Origin: Acidobacteriaceae bacterium
GTDB taxonomy: Bacteria; Acidobacteriota; Terriglobia; Terriglobales; Acidobacteriaceae
Direction of reading: 5' to 3'
Assembly (NCBI GenBank): GCA_003139975.1
Contig: PLHN01000255.1
Span: 1 to 5,279 of the forward strand
DNA: 5,279 bases
Shown here: positions 1 to 5,279 of the stretch, one piece after another
How positions within the stretch are numbered: position 1 is the stretch's first letter
Layout: the number at the start of each line of letters is the position of its first letter
The notes under the pieces: model-generated
Told to the model about the DNA's origin: nothing
The model's database searches: none
What the model saw: only the letters and a program-made list of their open reading frames with translations
Position numbers and translations under genes: made by a program

Positions 1-1758
1 GAAGACAACTGCATGGTGGATGTCGCTCGCTATTTCATCGAGTTCACGCACTCGGAGTCGTGCGGCAAGTGCATCCCGTGCCGGGTCGGGCTCAACAAAT
101 GTCTGCGCATTTTGAATCGCGTCACCGAGGGCGCGGGCACAACCCACCACGTTGAGCTTCTCGCCGAACTGAGCCGCTACATTCGCGACTGCTCGTTGTG
201 CGGACTGGGCCAGACTGCCCCCAATCCGGTGCTGACCACGCTGCGCCATTTCCGCGGGGAGTTCGAAGATCATATTCTCGCCCGGCGCTGCGCGGCCGGC
301 GTGTGCGAAGAACTGGCGCTGTCGCCATGCGAAAACAGCTGCCCGCTGCACATGAACATCCCGCGTTTCCTCGCTCTTTATAAGGAAGGACAACTGGAGC
401 AGGCGTTTTTGTCGGTCATCCTCGACAACCCTTTGCCTTCGTCTACGGGCCGCGTGTGCCAGCATCCCTGCGACAACCGCTGCCGCCGCCAGACCCAGGA
501 TCAGTCCGTCAACATGCGCGAGGTGCACCGCTACATCGCCGATTCGATTTTTCTTTCCGATAAGTCTGAAGGGATGTTTCAGGCGCTCGCGGCGCGCATG
601 CTGGAACCCACCGGACGCAAAATGGCTGTGGTAGGCGCGGGACCGGCTGGCTTGACGGCCGCGTTTTATGCCGTTCTGTTTGGCCATGACGTGACCGTCT
701 ACGACAGCAAACCGGAAGCCGGAGGAATGTTGCGCTTCGCCCTGCCCGAGTACCGGCTGCCCAAGAGCATTCTGAAGCATGAGATTTCGTTCATTGAGCG
801 GCTGGGAGTTAAGTTCGTCTTCAATACGAAACTGGGCGGCGATCTGACCTTCAGCGAACTCGAAGACCACTTCGACGCGGTTTTCCTTTCTGTAGGGACC
901 TGGCGTGAGAGCCGGGTCGAGCTGCCCGGAACCGAACTGAAGGGAGTCTATGGGGCGCTGAACTTTCTGGAAGCGACGGCGGCGGGCCAGCAGGTTGCGC
1001 TCGGACGGCGCGTCGCCATCATCGGCGGCGGCAACGCCGCCATTGACTCGGCACGCACCGCGCTGCGCAAGGGGGCGGAGGCAACGGTTTTCTACCGGCG
1101 CGAGAGGAAGGACATGCCGGCCATCGAAGAAGAGACCATTGCGGCCCGCGAGGAAGGCGCGAAGTTCGTTTTCCTGGCCGCGCCCCATCGCATCATCGGC
1201 GATGGCAAAGGCAATGTGAAGGCGATCGAAGTCGTCAAGACGCGGCTGGGTGCTTATGACACATCGGGACGCAGGAAGCCAGTTTCAACCGGCGAGATCC
1301 AGCGCGTCGATTGCGACGCTGTGATTCTGGCGGTGGGCGAAGGAGTGGATGGGGAGGTCGCAAAAGACTCCGGGCTGAAGCTGAAGGAGGGCGGCACCAT
1401 CGATGTGAATCGCTTCACGCTCGAAGCCAGCCGTCCGAAATTCTACGCCGGGGGCGATGTCGTCACGGGCGCATCCAACGTTTCCGGCGCCATGGGTTAT
1501 GGCAAGCAGGCGGCCCGCAACATTGACCGTCAACTGATGGAAGCGGACCGCTGGACGAGCCTGTTCCCTGACTTTGAATACGAGCAAACGCCGCCTGAGG
1601 AACCCAGCGAAAGCCGCCGTCATTCTGGGCAGGAGCTGGCGCCCTTGGTTCGCGTTCGCTCCGCGGACGAGGTGGTCACAGGATTGGCCCATGAAGAGGC
1701 GCTGGATGAGGCTTGCCGTTGCCTGCGTTGCGACGTGAAGGGCGTCAATGTTGGCTAG
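1..1758 (+). CDS. Diaphorase subunit of NAD(P)-linked hydrogenase: NuoF/HoxF C-terminal domain fused to a GltD/NfnB-like FAD oxidoreductase (5' partial)
   Basis: The reading frame is open to base 1 (codons 1-4 read EDNC), and the ATG at 13 lies inside a conserved NuoF stretch, so the true start and the FMN/NADH domain are upstream. Counting from base 13: residues 1-90 are the NuoF/HoxF N3 [4Fe-4S] domain, with SCGKCIPC (Cys17, 20, 23) and SLCGLG (Cys63). Residues 93-180 resemble the iron-sulfur domain of GltD, NfnB and dihydropyrimidine dehydrogenase (Cys93, 98, 106, 110, then GRVC at 149, Cys153, 157). Residues 203-530 form a two-dinucleotide-fold oxidoreductase: GAGPAG (208-213) for FAD, GGGNAA (338-343) followed by YRR (361-363) for NAD(P)H, and YAGGD (478-482) closing the FAD site. 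The tail has CRCLRCD (568-574). It leads the hoxUYH operon, so it should be the nucleotide-handling subunit. Typical HoxF proteins lack the GltD module. I leave the symbol blank because of this architecture; the domain calls are firm. Confidence 0.93.
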   Translation, partial: EDNCMVDVARYFIEFTHSESCGKCIPCRVGLNKCLRILNRVTEGAGTTHHVELLAELSRYIRDCSLCGLGQTAPNPVLTTLRHFRGEFEDHILARRCAAGVCEELALSPCENSCPLHMNIPRFLALYKEGQLEQAFLSVILDNPLPSSTGRVCQHPCDNRCRRQTQDQSVNMREVHRYIADSIFLSDKSEGMFQALAARMLEPTGRKMAVVGAGPAGLTAAFYAVLFGHDVTVYDSKPEAGGMLRFALPEYRLPKSILKHEISFIERLGVKFVFNTKLGGDLTFSELEDHFDAVFLSVGTWRESRVELPGTELKGVYGALNFLEATAAGQQVALGRRVAIIGGGNAAIDSARTALRKGAEATVFYRRERKDMPAIEEETIAAREEGAKFVFLAAPHRIIGDGKGNVKAIEVVKTRLGAYDTSGRRKPVSTGEIQRVDCDAVILAVGEGVDGEVAKDSGLKLKEGGTIDVNRFTLEASRPKFYAGGDVVTGASNVSGAMGYGKQAARNIDRQLMEADRWTSLFPDFEYEQTPPEEPSESRRHSGQELAPLVRVRSADEVVTGLAHEEALDEACRCLRCDVKGVNVG

Positions 1759-1788
1759 CGGCGCGCTGCTGGCGATATGAGATGCGAG

Positions 1789-1795
1789 AAAGGAG
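1789..1795 (+). promoter_or_regulatory. Ribosome binding site of hoxU, supporting a TTG start
   Basis: AAAGGAG lies six bases before the TTG at 1802. No in-frame ATG or GTG gives a sensible start: the nearby ATGs at 1777 and 1782 are in other frames, and the first in-frame ATG is codon 74, well past the first [2Fe-2S] ligands. The strong site therefore fixes TTG as the start. Confidence 0.8.
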
Positions 1796-1801
1796 CCGAT
1801 T

Positions 1802-2515
1802 TTGGCACAGAAGAAACTGTCAATCCGTATTGACGGGCAACTGATCGCCGCCGAAGAAGGCCTGACCATCCTGCAGGCGGCCAAGGCGAACGGGAAGTAC
1901 ATCCCCACGCTTTGCGCCCTGGATGGCCTGACGCCGGTGGGCGCGTGCCGTGTGTGCCTGGTGGAGGTGTCGGGCGTCGACCGCCTGTTCCCGGCTTGCA
2001 CTACTCCCATTCAGGACGGCATGTCGGTGATCACGAACTCCGCGCGGCTGGCGCGCTATCGGCGGATTTCCGTGGAATTATTGTTGATCGAGCGCAATCA
2101 CACTTGTGCGGTGTGCGTGTCCAATGGGCATTGCGAACTTCAGTCTATGGCAACGTCGCTCGGGGTCAATACCGTCGAGTTTTCCTACAACTACCCCAAG
2201 CTGGGTGTGGACACGTCGCACCCGCGCTACGTTTTGGACCACAACCGCTGCATTTTATGTACGCGTTGCGTGCGGGTGTGCGCGGAACTGGAGGGCGCGC
2301 ACGTCTGGGACGTGACCTCGCGCGGCATCCACTCCCGCATTACCAGCGAGCTGAATGAAAGATGGGGACAGGCGACCAGTTGCACCAACTGCGGCAAGTG
2401 CGTGCAGGCATGTCCAACCGGCGCGCTGGCGGAAAAAGGCTGGGCAGTCGAGGAAATGGTAAAGAAGCTCGGCACCGTCACGTCTTTGGCGCAGAAAAGA
2501 GGAGCGCACGTATGA
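1802..2515 (+). CDS. hoxU: NAD-linked hydrogenase diaphorase iron-sulfur subunit HoxU
   Basis: This 237-residue protein has the length usual for HoxU, which matches the N-terminal part of NuoG. It is the electron conduit between the hydrogenase module and the flavin subunit, in the cytoplasm. Residues 5-75 are a plant-type [2Fe-2S] ferredoxin domain with Cys38, Cys49, Cys52 and Cys66. Residues 100-111 carry the His-Cys [4Fe-4S] motif NHTCAVC...GHCELQ (His100, Cys102, 105, 111). Residues 146-205 hold two more [4Fe-4S] motifs: CILCTRCVRVC (Cys150, 153, 156, 160) and CTNCGKCVQACP (Cys194, 197, 200, 204). All expected ligands are present. It lacks the long C-terminal half of NuoG or the H-cluster domain of HydA, which favours HoxU over a Complex I or [FeFe]-hydrogenase subunit. 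It starts 43 bases after the upstream gene and its stop overlaps the hoxY start. The TTG start is well supported by its ribosome binding site. Confidence 0.95.
   Translation: MAQKKLSIRIDGQLIAAEEGLTILQAAKANGKYIPTLCALDGLTPVGACRVCLVEVSGVDRLFPACTTPIQDGMSVITNSARLARYRRISVELLLIERNHTCAVCVSNGHCELQSMATSLGVNTVEFSYNYPKLGVDTSHPRYVLDHNRCILCTRCVRVCAELEGAHVWDVTSRGIHSRITSELNERWGQATSCTNCGKCVQACPTGALAEKGWAVEEMVKKLGTVTSLAQKRGAHV
2498..2504 (+). promoter_or_regulatory. Ribosome binding site of hoxY
   Basis: AGAGGAG inside the end of hoxU, seven bases before the ATG at 2512. It supports this ATG, which overlaps the hoxU stop as ATGA, over an in-frame ATG at 2362 that would add 50 residues unlike any hydrogenase. 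Confidence 0.75.
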
Positions 2516-3042
2516 AGAAGGTGAAAGTGGCGACGGTGTGGCTGGATGGCTGCTCCGGTTGCCATATGTCGCTGCTCGACATGGACGCGGCCATTATTTC
2601 GCTCGGCCGCAAGATCGACATCGTGTACGGCCCGTTGGTGGATGCGCAGGAATTTCCCGAGGAAGTGGATGTGACGCTGGTCGAGGGCGCGGTCAGTTCG
2701 CAGGACGATCTCAACAAGATCCGGAAGATTCGTCAGCGCACGCAGATATTGGTTTCTCTAGGAGACTGCGCCGTGACCGGCAACGTGCCCGCGATGCGCA
2801 ACAACATTCCGGTCAACAAACTGCTGCAACGCGTGTACGTGGACGGTTCCGAAGAAAAAAAGCTGATTCCGAGCGACCGGGTGCCTGCTCTGCTGAAGCA
2901 CGCACGGCCGCTGCGTGAGTTCGTGAAGGTAGACCATTCGCTGCCCGGCTGCCCGCCGCCCGCCAAGGCGATTCTGGGATTGATTACCGAATTGCTTGAA
3001 GGGCGGAAGGCGGAGGCCGGCCAGCCGGTAAAGTTTGGATAA
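2512..3042 (+). CDS. hoxY: [NiFe]-hydrogenase small subunit HoxY
   Basis: This 176-residue protein is the short small subunit typical of bidirectional group 3 enzymes. It holds the iron-sulfur cluster next to the Ni-Fe site and passes electrons to HoxU. The N-terminus WLDGCSGCHMSLLD gives Cys14 and Cys17; GDCAVTGNVPAMRN gives Cys86; PGCPPP gives Cys147. These four ligate one proximal [4Fe-4S] cluster. There is no twin-arginine signal peptide and no C-terminal region with medial and distal clusters, so it is cytoplasmic and not of the uptake type. Translation probably couples to hoxU through the four-base ATGA overlap, and hoxH follows nine bases later. The GDCAVTGNVPAMRN block is what I recall of HoxY in NAD-linked enzymes rather than of F420-linked or sulfhydrogenase relatives. 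Confidence 0.95.
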   Translation: MKKVKVATVWLDGCSGCHMSLLDMDAAIISLGRKIDIVYGPLVDAQEFPEEVDVTLVEGAVSSQDDLNKIRKIRQRTQILVSLGDCAVTGNVPAMRNNIPVNKLLQRVYVDGSEEKKLIPSDRVPALLKHARPLREFVKVDHSLPGCPPPAKAILGLITELLEGRKAEAGQPVKFG

Positions 3043-3046
3043 GGAG
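3041..3046 (+). promoter_or_regulatory. Ribosome binding site of hoxH, overlapping the hoxY stop codon
   Basis: AAGGAG begins with the last two bases of the hoxY TAA stop and sits five bases before the hoxH ATG. This arrangement lets ribosomes finishing hoxY initiate hoxH, consistent with 1:1 production of the two hydrogenase subunits. Confidence 0.75.
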
Positions 3047-3051
3047 CGCGC

Positions 3052-4470
3052 ATGAAGCGCATTACCATCGAGCCCATCAGCCGCATCGAAGGGCACGGGA
3101 AAATCACGATTCATCTGAACGACGAAGGGCACGTGGCGGGGGCGGAATTCCACGTGACCCAGATCCGCGGCTTCGAGAAATTCACCGAAGGCCGGCCCTT
3201 CTACGAAATGCCCGGCATTACGGCGCGCATCTGCGGGATTTGCCCCATCAGCCATCTACTGGCCTCCTCGAAGGCCTGCGATGCGATCATGGCTGTGAGG
3301 ATCCCGCCCACGGCGCGCAAGCTGCGAGAACTGGTGCACTGCGCGCAGATCGTGCAATCGCACGCGCTCAGCTTCTTTTATCTGTCCGCGCCCGACTTTT
3401 TGCTGGGAATGAGTTCCAATCCGGCGCGGCGCAACGTGATGGGAGTCATCGCCGACTATCCCGAACTCGCGCGCGATGGTATCGAACTGCGGAAGTTCGG
3501 TCTGCAGGTTGTCGAAGGGCTGGCAGAGGAGCGCGTGCATAACTCCTGGATTGTGCCCGGCGGCGTCGCCAAGGCCCTGGCCGCGTCGGTGCGCGAACGC
3601 ATTCTCTCCGAATTGCCGGCGGCGAAGGCGATCATTGAGCGCACCATTCCGCTCTTCAAACGGGCGCTCGACAACTATAAGGAAGAGATTGCAGTCTTTG
3701 GCTCGTTTCCGACCATGTACGCCGGGTTAGTGGATGCGAAGGGCAACGCGCAGTTTTACGAGGGCAACCTGCGTTTTCGCGCGGCCTCGGGCGAGATCGT
3801 ACAGGACCAGATTGCCGCCGAGGACTACAAGCAATGGATCGGCGAAGCCAGCCTGCGCGAGTCTTATCTGAAAGCCCCCTATTTTGTGCCCCAGGGATTC
3901 CCTGCGGGCGTATATCGCGTTGGCCCGCTGGGCAGGATAAATGCGGCCGATGGCTGTGGGACACCCGCGGCCGATGCGGAACTCCGGGAATTTCGCGAGC
4001 GTTTCGGAACGGTCGCGAACAGCGCGTTTCTGTATCACTATGCGCGTCTGATCGAGATCGTATATGCCCTGGAGAGGATCGAAGCGCTGCTGAACGATCC
4101 GCAGATTCTGGACGCGCACGTGCGCGCGACAGCCGCGGTGAATGCTCTGGAAGGCGTGGGCATGATCGAAGCGCCGCGCGGAACGCTCATTCACCACTAC
4201 AAAGTAAACGAAGAAGGAGCCATCACCTGGGCCAACCTGATCGTCGCCACCGGACACAACAATCTGGCCATCGGGCGCAGCGTGCAGCAAGTCGCAGAAC
4301 ATTACGTGGATGGAGCCAAGCTGAACGAAGGGATGCTCAACCATGTTTCGGCGGTCGTGCGCGCTTACGATCCCTGTCTGAGTTGTTCGACCCATGCCGA
4401 CGGTTCGCTGGCGATGAGGATTCAGTTGCTGAATGCGGAGGGTGCGCTCCTGGACGAAATCGCGAATTGA
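3052..4470 (+). CDS. hoxH: [NiFe]-hydrogenase large (catalytic) subunit HoxH
   Basis: This 472-residue protein is of ordinary HoxH length and carries the Ni-Fe(CN)2CO active site where H2 is split or formed. The N-terminal signature is [10 protein letters not shown] (residues 59-68), giving Cys61 and Cys64; the C-terminal one is DPCLSCSTH (440-448), giving Cys442 and Cys445. All four metal ligands are present. RIEGH near the N-terminus (11-15) contains the Glu (13) that family knowledge links to proton transfer. No selenocysteine codon is used. A 24-residue tail follows His448 and should be cut off after nickel insertion, so the protein is made as a precursor. Together with HoxY and a HoxU-type partner this points to group 3d (NAD-linked, bidirectional) rather than groups 1, 2 or 4. 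The start directly follows a good ribosome binding site. I see no frameshift or missing residue. Confidence 0.96.
   Translation: MKRITIEPISRIEGHGKITIHLNDEGHVAGAEFHVTQIRGFEKFTEGRPFYEMPGITARICGICPISHLLASSKACDAIMAVRIPPTARKLRELVHCAQIVQSHALSFFYLSAPDFLLGMSSNPARRNVMGVIADYPELARDGIELRKFGLQVVEGLAEERVHNSWIVPGGVAKALAASVRERILSELPAAKAIIERTIPLFKRALDNYKEEIAVFGSFPTMYAGLVDAKGNAQFYEGNLRFRAASGEIVQDQIAAEDYKQWIGEASLRESYLKAPYFVPQGFPAGVYRVGPLGRINAADGCGTPAADAELREFRERFGTVANSAFLYHYARLIEIVYALERIEALLNDPQILDAHVRATAAVNALEGVGMIEAPRGTLIHHYKVNEEGAITWANLIVATGHNNLAIGRSVQQVAEHYVDGAKLNEGMLNHVSAVVRAYDPCLSCSTHADGSLAMRIQLLNAEGALLDEIAN
4396..4467 (+). other. Predicted C-terminal propeptide of pre-HoxH
   Basis: The 24 codons after His448 of the DPCLSCSTH motif (ADGSLAM... 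to ...DEIAN). By family knowledge, the maturation endopeptidase cuts directly after this His (or Arg in other groups) once nickel is bound, letting the Cys pair close the active site. The convergent protease gene next door fits this need. The cleavage site is inferred from the motif. Confidence 0.75.
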
Positions 4471-4479
4471 ACCCGTTGC

Positions 4480-4953
4480 CTATTCGGCTTCCGCGGCTCC
4501 GAGCATTTCCACGCCGTCATCGATGAACCGCTTGAGTCGCGTCAGCAGGATGGGGATTGCCGAACACACCGCCGGCGACATGGCATCGCCGGTCTCGAAG
4601 TTCTCTCCCGCAATTGTGAACAGCAATGATGGCGGACAGCGGCCGTAAAGTTTCTCTGCCAATTTCAGAACAGTTGCGGGAGACAGTTCGTGTGAATAGG
4701 ACTCGGACAGATCGGCAGGCACAACTTTCCGGCATTGCAGACTGCCCGCATTCCCGCTGCGGGCCGCATCCACGAACAGCACCCTTTCTGCGCGGCTAGC
4801 GAAGTCGGCAATCTCAGGTGTCAATTGTTGCCGGACGACGACTTGAACGTCGGCGCGCGAAAGCTCGCCGGAAAGTAGCTGTGCGACGTGCCACCCGACT
4901 CCATCATCGGAGCGGAGTGGGTTGCCGAAGCCGACGATAAGAACGCGAACCAT
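4480..4953 (-). CDS. hoxW: Hydrogenase maturation endopeptidase (HoxW / HycI / HybD family)
   Basis: This 157-residue protein matches the usual size of the family. It removes the C-terminal propeptide of the nickel-loaded large subunit in the cytoplasm. The N-terminus has the family motif GFGNPLRSDDGVG (8-20); VDAA carries Asp62; SHELSP carries His88. Asp16, Asp62 and His88 correspond in position to the nickel-sensing residues Glu16/Asp62/His93 of HybD. The C-terminal part has the GENFETGDAMSP segment. It is transcribed towards hoxH with nine bases between the two stops, so it needs its own promoter to the right of 4953. The start at 4953 is chosen because the glycine-rich motif must follow almost at once. 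I see no good Shine-Dalgarno: the bases before the ATG read ccctgactgaaac, and the nearest AAGGA is over 20 bases away. Symbol by context with hoxFUYH; the family assignment is firm, the substrate is inferred. Confidence 0.92.
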   Translation of the reverse strand: MVRVLIVGFGNPLRSDDGVGWHVAQLLSGELSRADVQVVVRQQLTPEIADFASRAERVLFVDAARSGNAGSLQCRKVVPADLSESYSHELSPATVLKLAEKLYGRCPPSLLFTIAGENFETGDAMSPAVCSAIPILLTRLKRFIDDGVEMLGAAEAE

Positions 4954-5112
4954 GTTTCAGTCAGGGAGCGGAATCATCCTTGCCAAAATCCTTTTCTGGT
5001 GACTCGTGCAAGTGTGTGAATCGTTCAGACAATCCGGGGCCTGGTGCCGAGAAACGGGTGTTTTCTGGGACAGTTTTCTTGAGGGCACCTGAGTTCTCAT
5101 TATTGCAAGGCA

Positions 5113-5144
5113 GCGAGACCCTACTGAAACGCGGGTCGTCTCGC
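5113..5144. repeat. Imperfect inverted repeat (possible hairpin)
   Basis: GCGAGAC at 5113-5119 is the exact reverse complement of GTCTCGC at 5138-5144, with 18 bases between; an inner CC/GG pair could add two pairs past a small bulge. There is no T-run on either side, so it is not a standard terminator. A 7-base match of this kind could arise by chance in 326 bases. It lies about 160 bases upstream of the protease start and could be in its leader or an operator. Confidence 0.3.
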
Positions 5145-5257
5145 CGACGCTCGATTGATCACACCTGTCACTCGTGATTCTTGAGTTTGTGTGCATCTTG
5201 TGGATCAAAACCGCAGCGATAGTTAATCTATGGCTTTGTTGCGTGACGTTTCACTCC

Positions 5258-5270
5258 GTCGAGACTCGAC
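5258..5270. repeat. 13-base palindrome
   Basis: GTCGAG-A-CTCGAC is a perfect inverted repeat with a one-base centre. It is compact, like some regulator binding sites, but matches no operator I recognise. It falls inside the uncalled frame that starts at 5230. Confidence 0.35.
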
Positions 5271-5279
5271 AGAACAGGA

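Larger units (their letters stand above)
4954..5279. other. Stretch without a convincing gene; leader/promoter region of the protease gene
   Basis: These 326 bases have about 51% GC, against roughly 60% in the genes. Short open frames exist on both strands, but their composition (rich in Ser, Thr, Arg, His, Gln, Cys) does not look like protein. The promoter of the - strand protease gene should lie here. One weak - strand -10 candidate, AATAAT (complement of 5099-5104), has no good -35 partner. I found no TGGC-N-TTGC sigma-54 site with correct spacing, no riboswitch and no RNA gene. At the right edge an ATG at 5230 opens a + strand frame (MALLRDVSLRR...) that is still open at the window end. 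It could be the start of the next gene, but 16 codons and no clear ribosome binding site are too little to call. Confidence 0.6.

Noticed and set aside
13..15. ATG at 13 as the true start of the first gene
   Set aside because: The frame is open to base 1, the preceding codons EDNC fit the conserved NuoF sequence before MVDVARYF, and a start here would remove the FMN/NADH domain. The gene is truncated by the window.
1285..2010. Long - strand open frame (241 codons) opposite the fusion gene and hoxU
   Set aside because: It lies across two clearly recognised genes, matches no family I know, and long antisense frames are expected in GC-rich coding DNA.
2362..2511. N-terminal extension of HoxY from an upstream in-frame ATG
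   Set aside because: The extra 50 residues overlap the hoxU ferredoxin motifs in another frame and do not resemble a hydrogenase N-terminus; the ATG at 2512 has a good ribosome binding site and puts the CxxC motif at the expected place.
1802..2515. Complex I (nuoG) or [FeFe]-hydrogenase HydA identity for the second gene
   Set aside because: The protein ends after the second pair of [4Fe-4S] motifs, with no molybdopterin-like or H-cluster domain, and is followed directly by NiFe subunits, so HoxU is the better call.
3727..4395. Long - strand open frame (222 codons) opposite hoxH
   Set aside because: It is antisense to conserved hoxH sequence including the C-terminal nickel ligands, and has no recognisable motif.
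4980..5177. Small + strand frame (65 codons) in the right-hand region
   Set aside because: It has no ribosome binding site and no recognisable motif, and it overlaps other equally weak frames.
4957..5208. Small - strand frame (83 codons, TTG start) upstream of the protease gene
   Set aside because: Its composition is unlike protein, there is no motif or clear ribosome binding site, and the region has lower GC than the genes. Kept only as a possible leader frame in the findings.
5231..5242. TGGC...TTGC resembling a sigma-54 promoter
   Set aside because: The GG and GC elements are three bases too close for a sigma-54 -24/-12 promoter.

Overview
The window carries most of an operon for a cytoplasmic bidirectional NAD(P)-linked [NiFe]-hydrogenase of the Hox type (group 3d-like): the 3' part of a diaphorase subunit gene (hoxF-like), hoxU, hoxY and hoxH, all on the + strand. 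A gene for the matching hydrogenase maturation endopeptidase (hoxW-like) converges on them from the - strand. The genes are GC-rich (roughly 60% by eye). The host looks like a GC-rich bacterium, perhaps a soil or sediment lineage such as Acidobacteriota or one of the former Deltaproteobacteria. That placement is a guess, because no taxonomic marker gene is present.

Layout: 1-1758 is a 5'-truncated gene. Its visible part begins inside the NuoF/HoxF N3-cluster domain and runs on into a complete GltD/NfnB-like FAD/NAD(P)H oxidoreductase. 1802-2515 is hoxU (TTG start, strong Shine-Dalgarno). 2512-3042 is hoxY, overlapping hoxU by four bases (ATGA). 3052-4470 is hoxH, nine bases after hoxY. 4480-4953 on the - strand is the maturation protease, with only nine bases between the two stop codons. 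4954-5279 has no convincing gene; its GC is about 51%, and it holds a few weak inverted repeats and the probable leader region of the protease gene.

How it works (family knowledge plus inference): HoxH, with its Ni-Fe site, and HoxY, with the proximal [4Fe-4S] cluster, interconvert H2 with protons and electrons. HoxU wires HoxY to the diaphorase through [2Fe-2S] and [4Fe-4S] clusters. The NuoF-like domain, mostly upstream of the window, would exchange electrons with NAD(H). The protease removes the C-terminal tail of pre-HoxH after nickel insertion. The unusual point is the GltD/NfnB-like module on the C-terminus of the diaphorase. It keeps both dinucleotide-binding folds and an Arg-Arg motif typical of NADPH users, so this hydrogenase may connect H2 to both NAD(H) and NADP(H), possibly with electron bifurcation or confurcation. 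That is the observation most worth following up.
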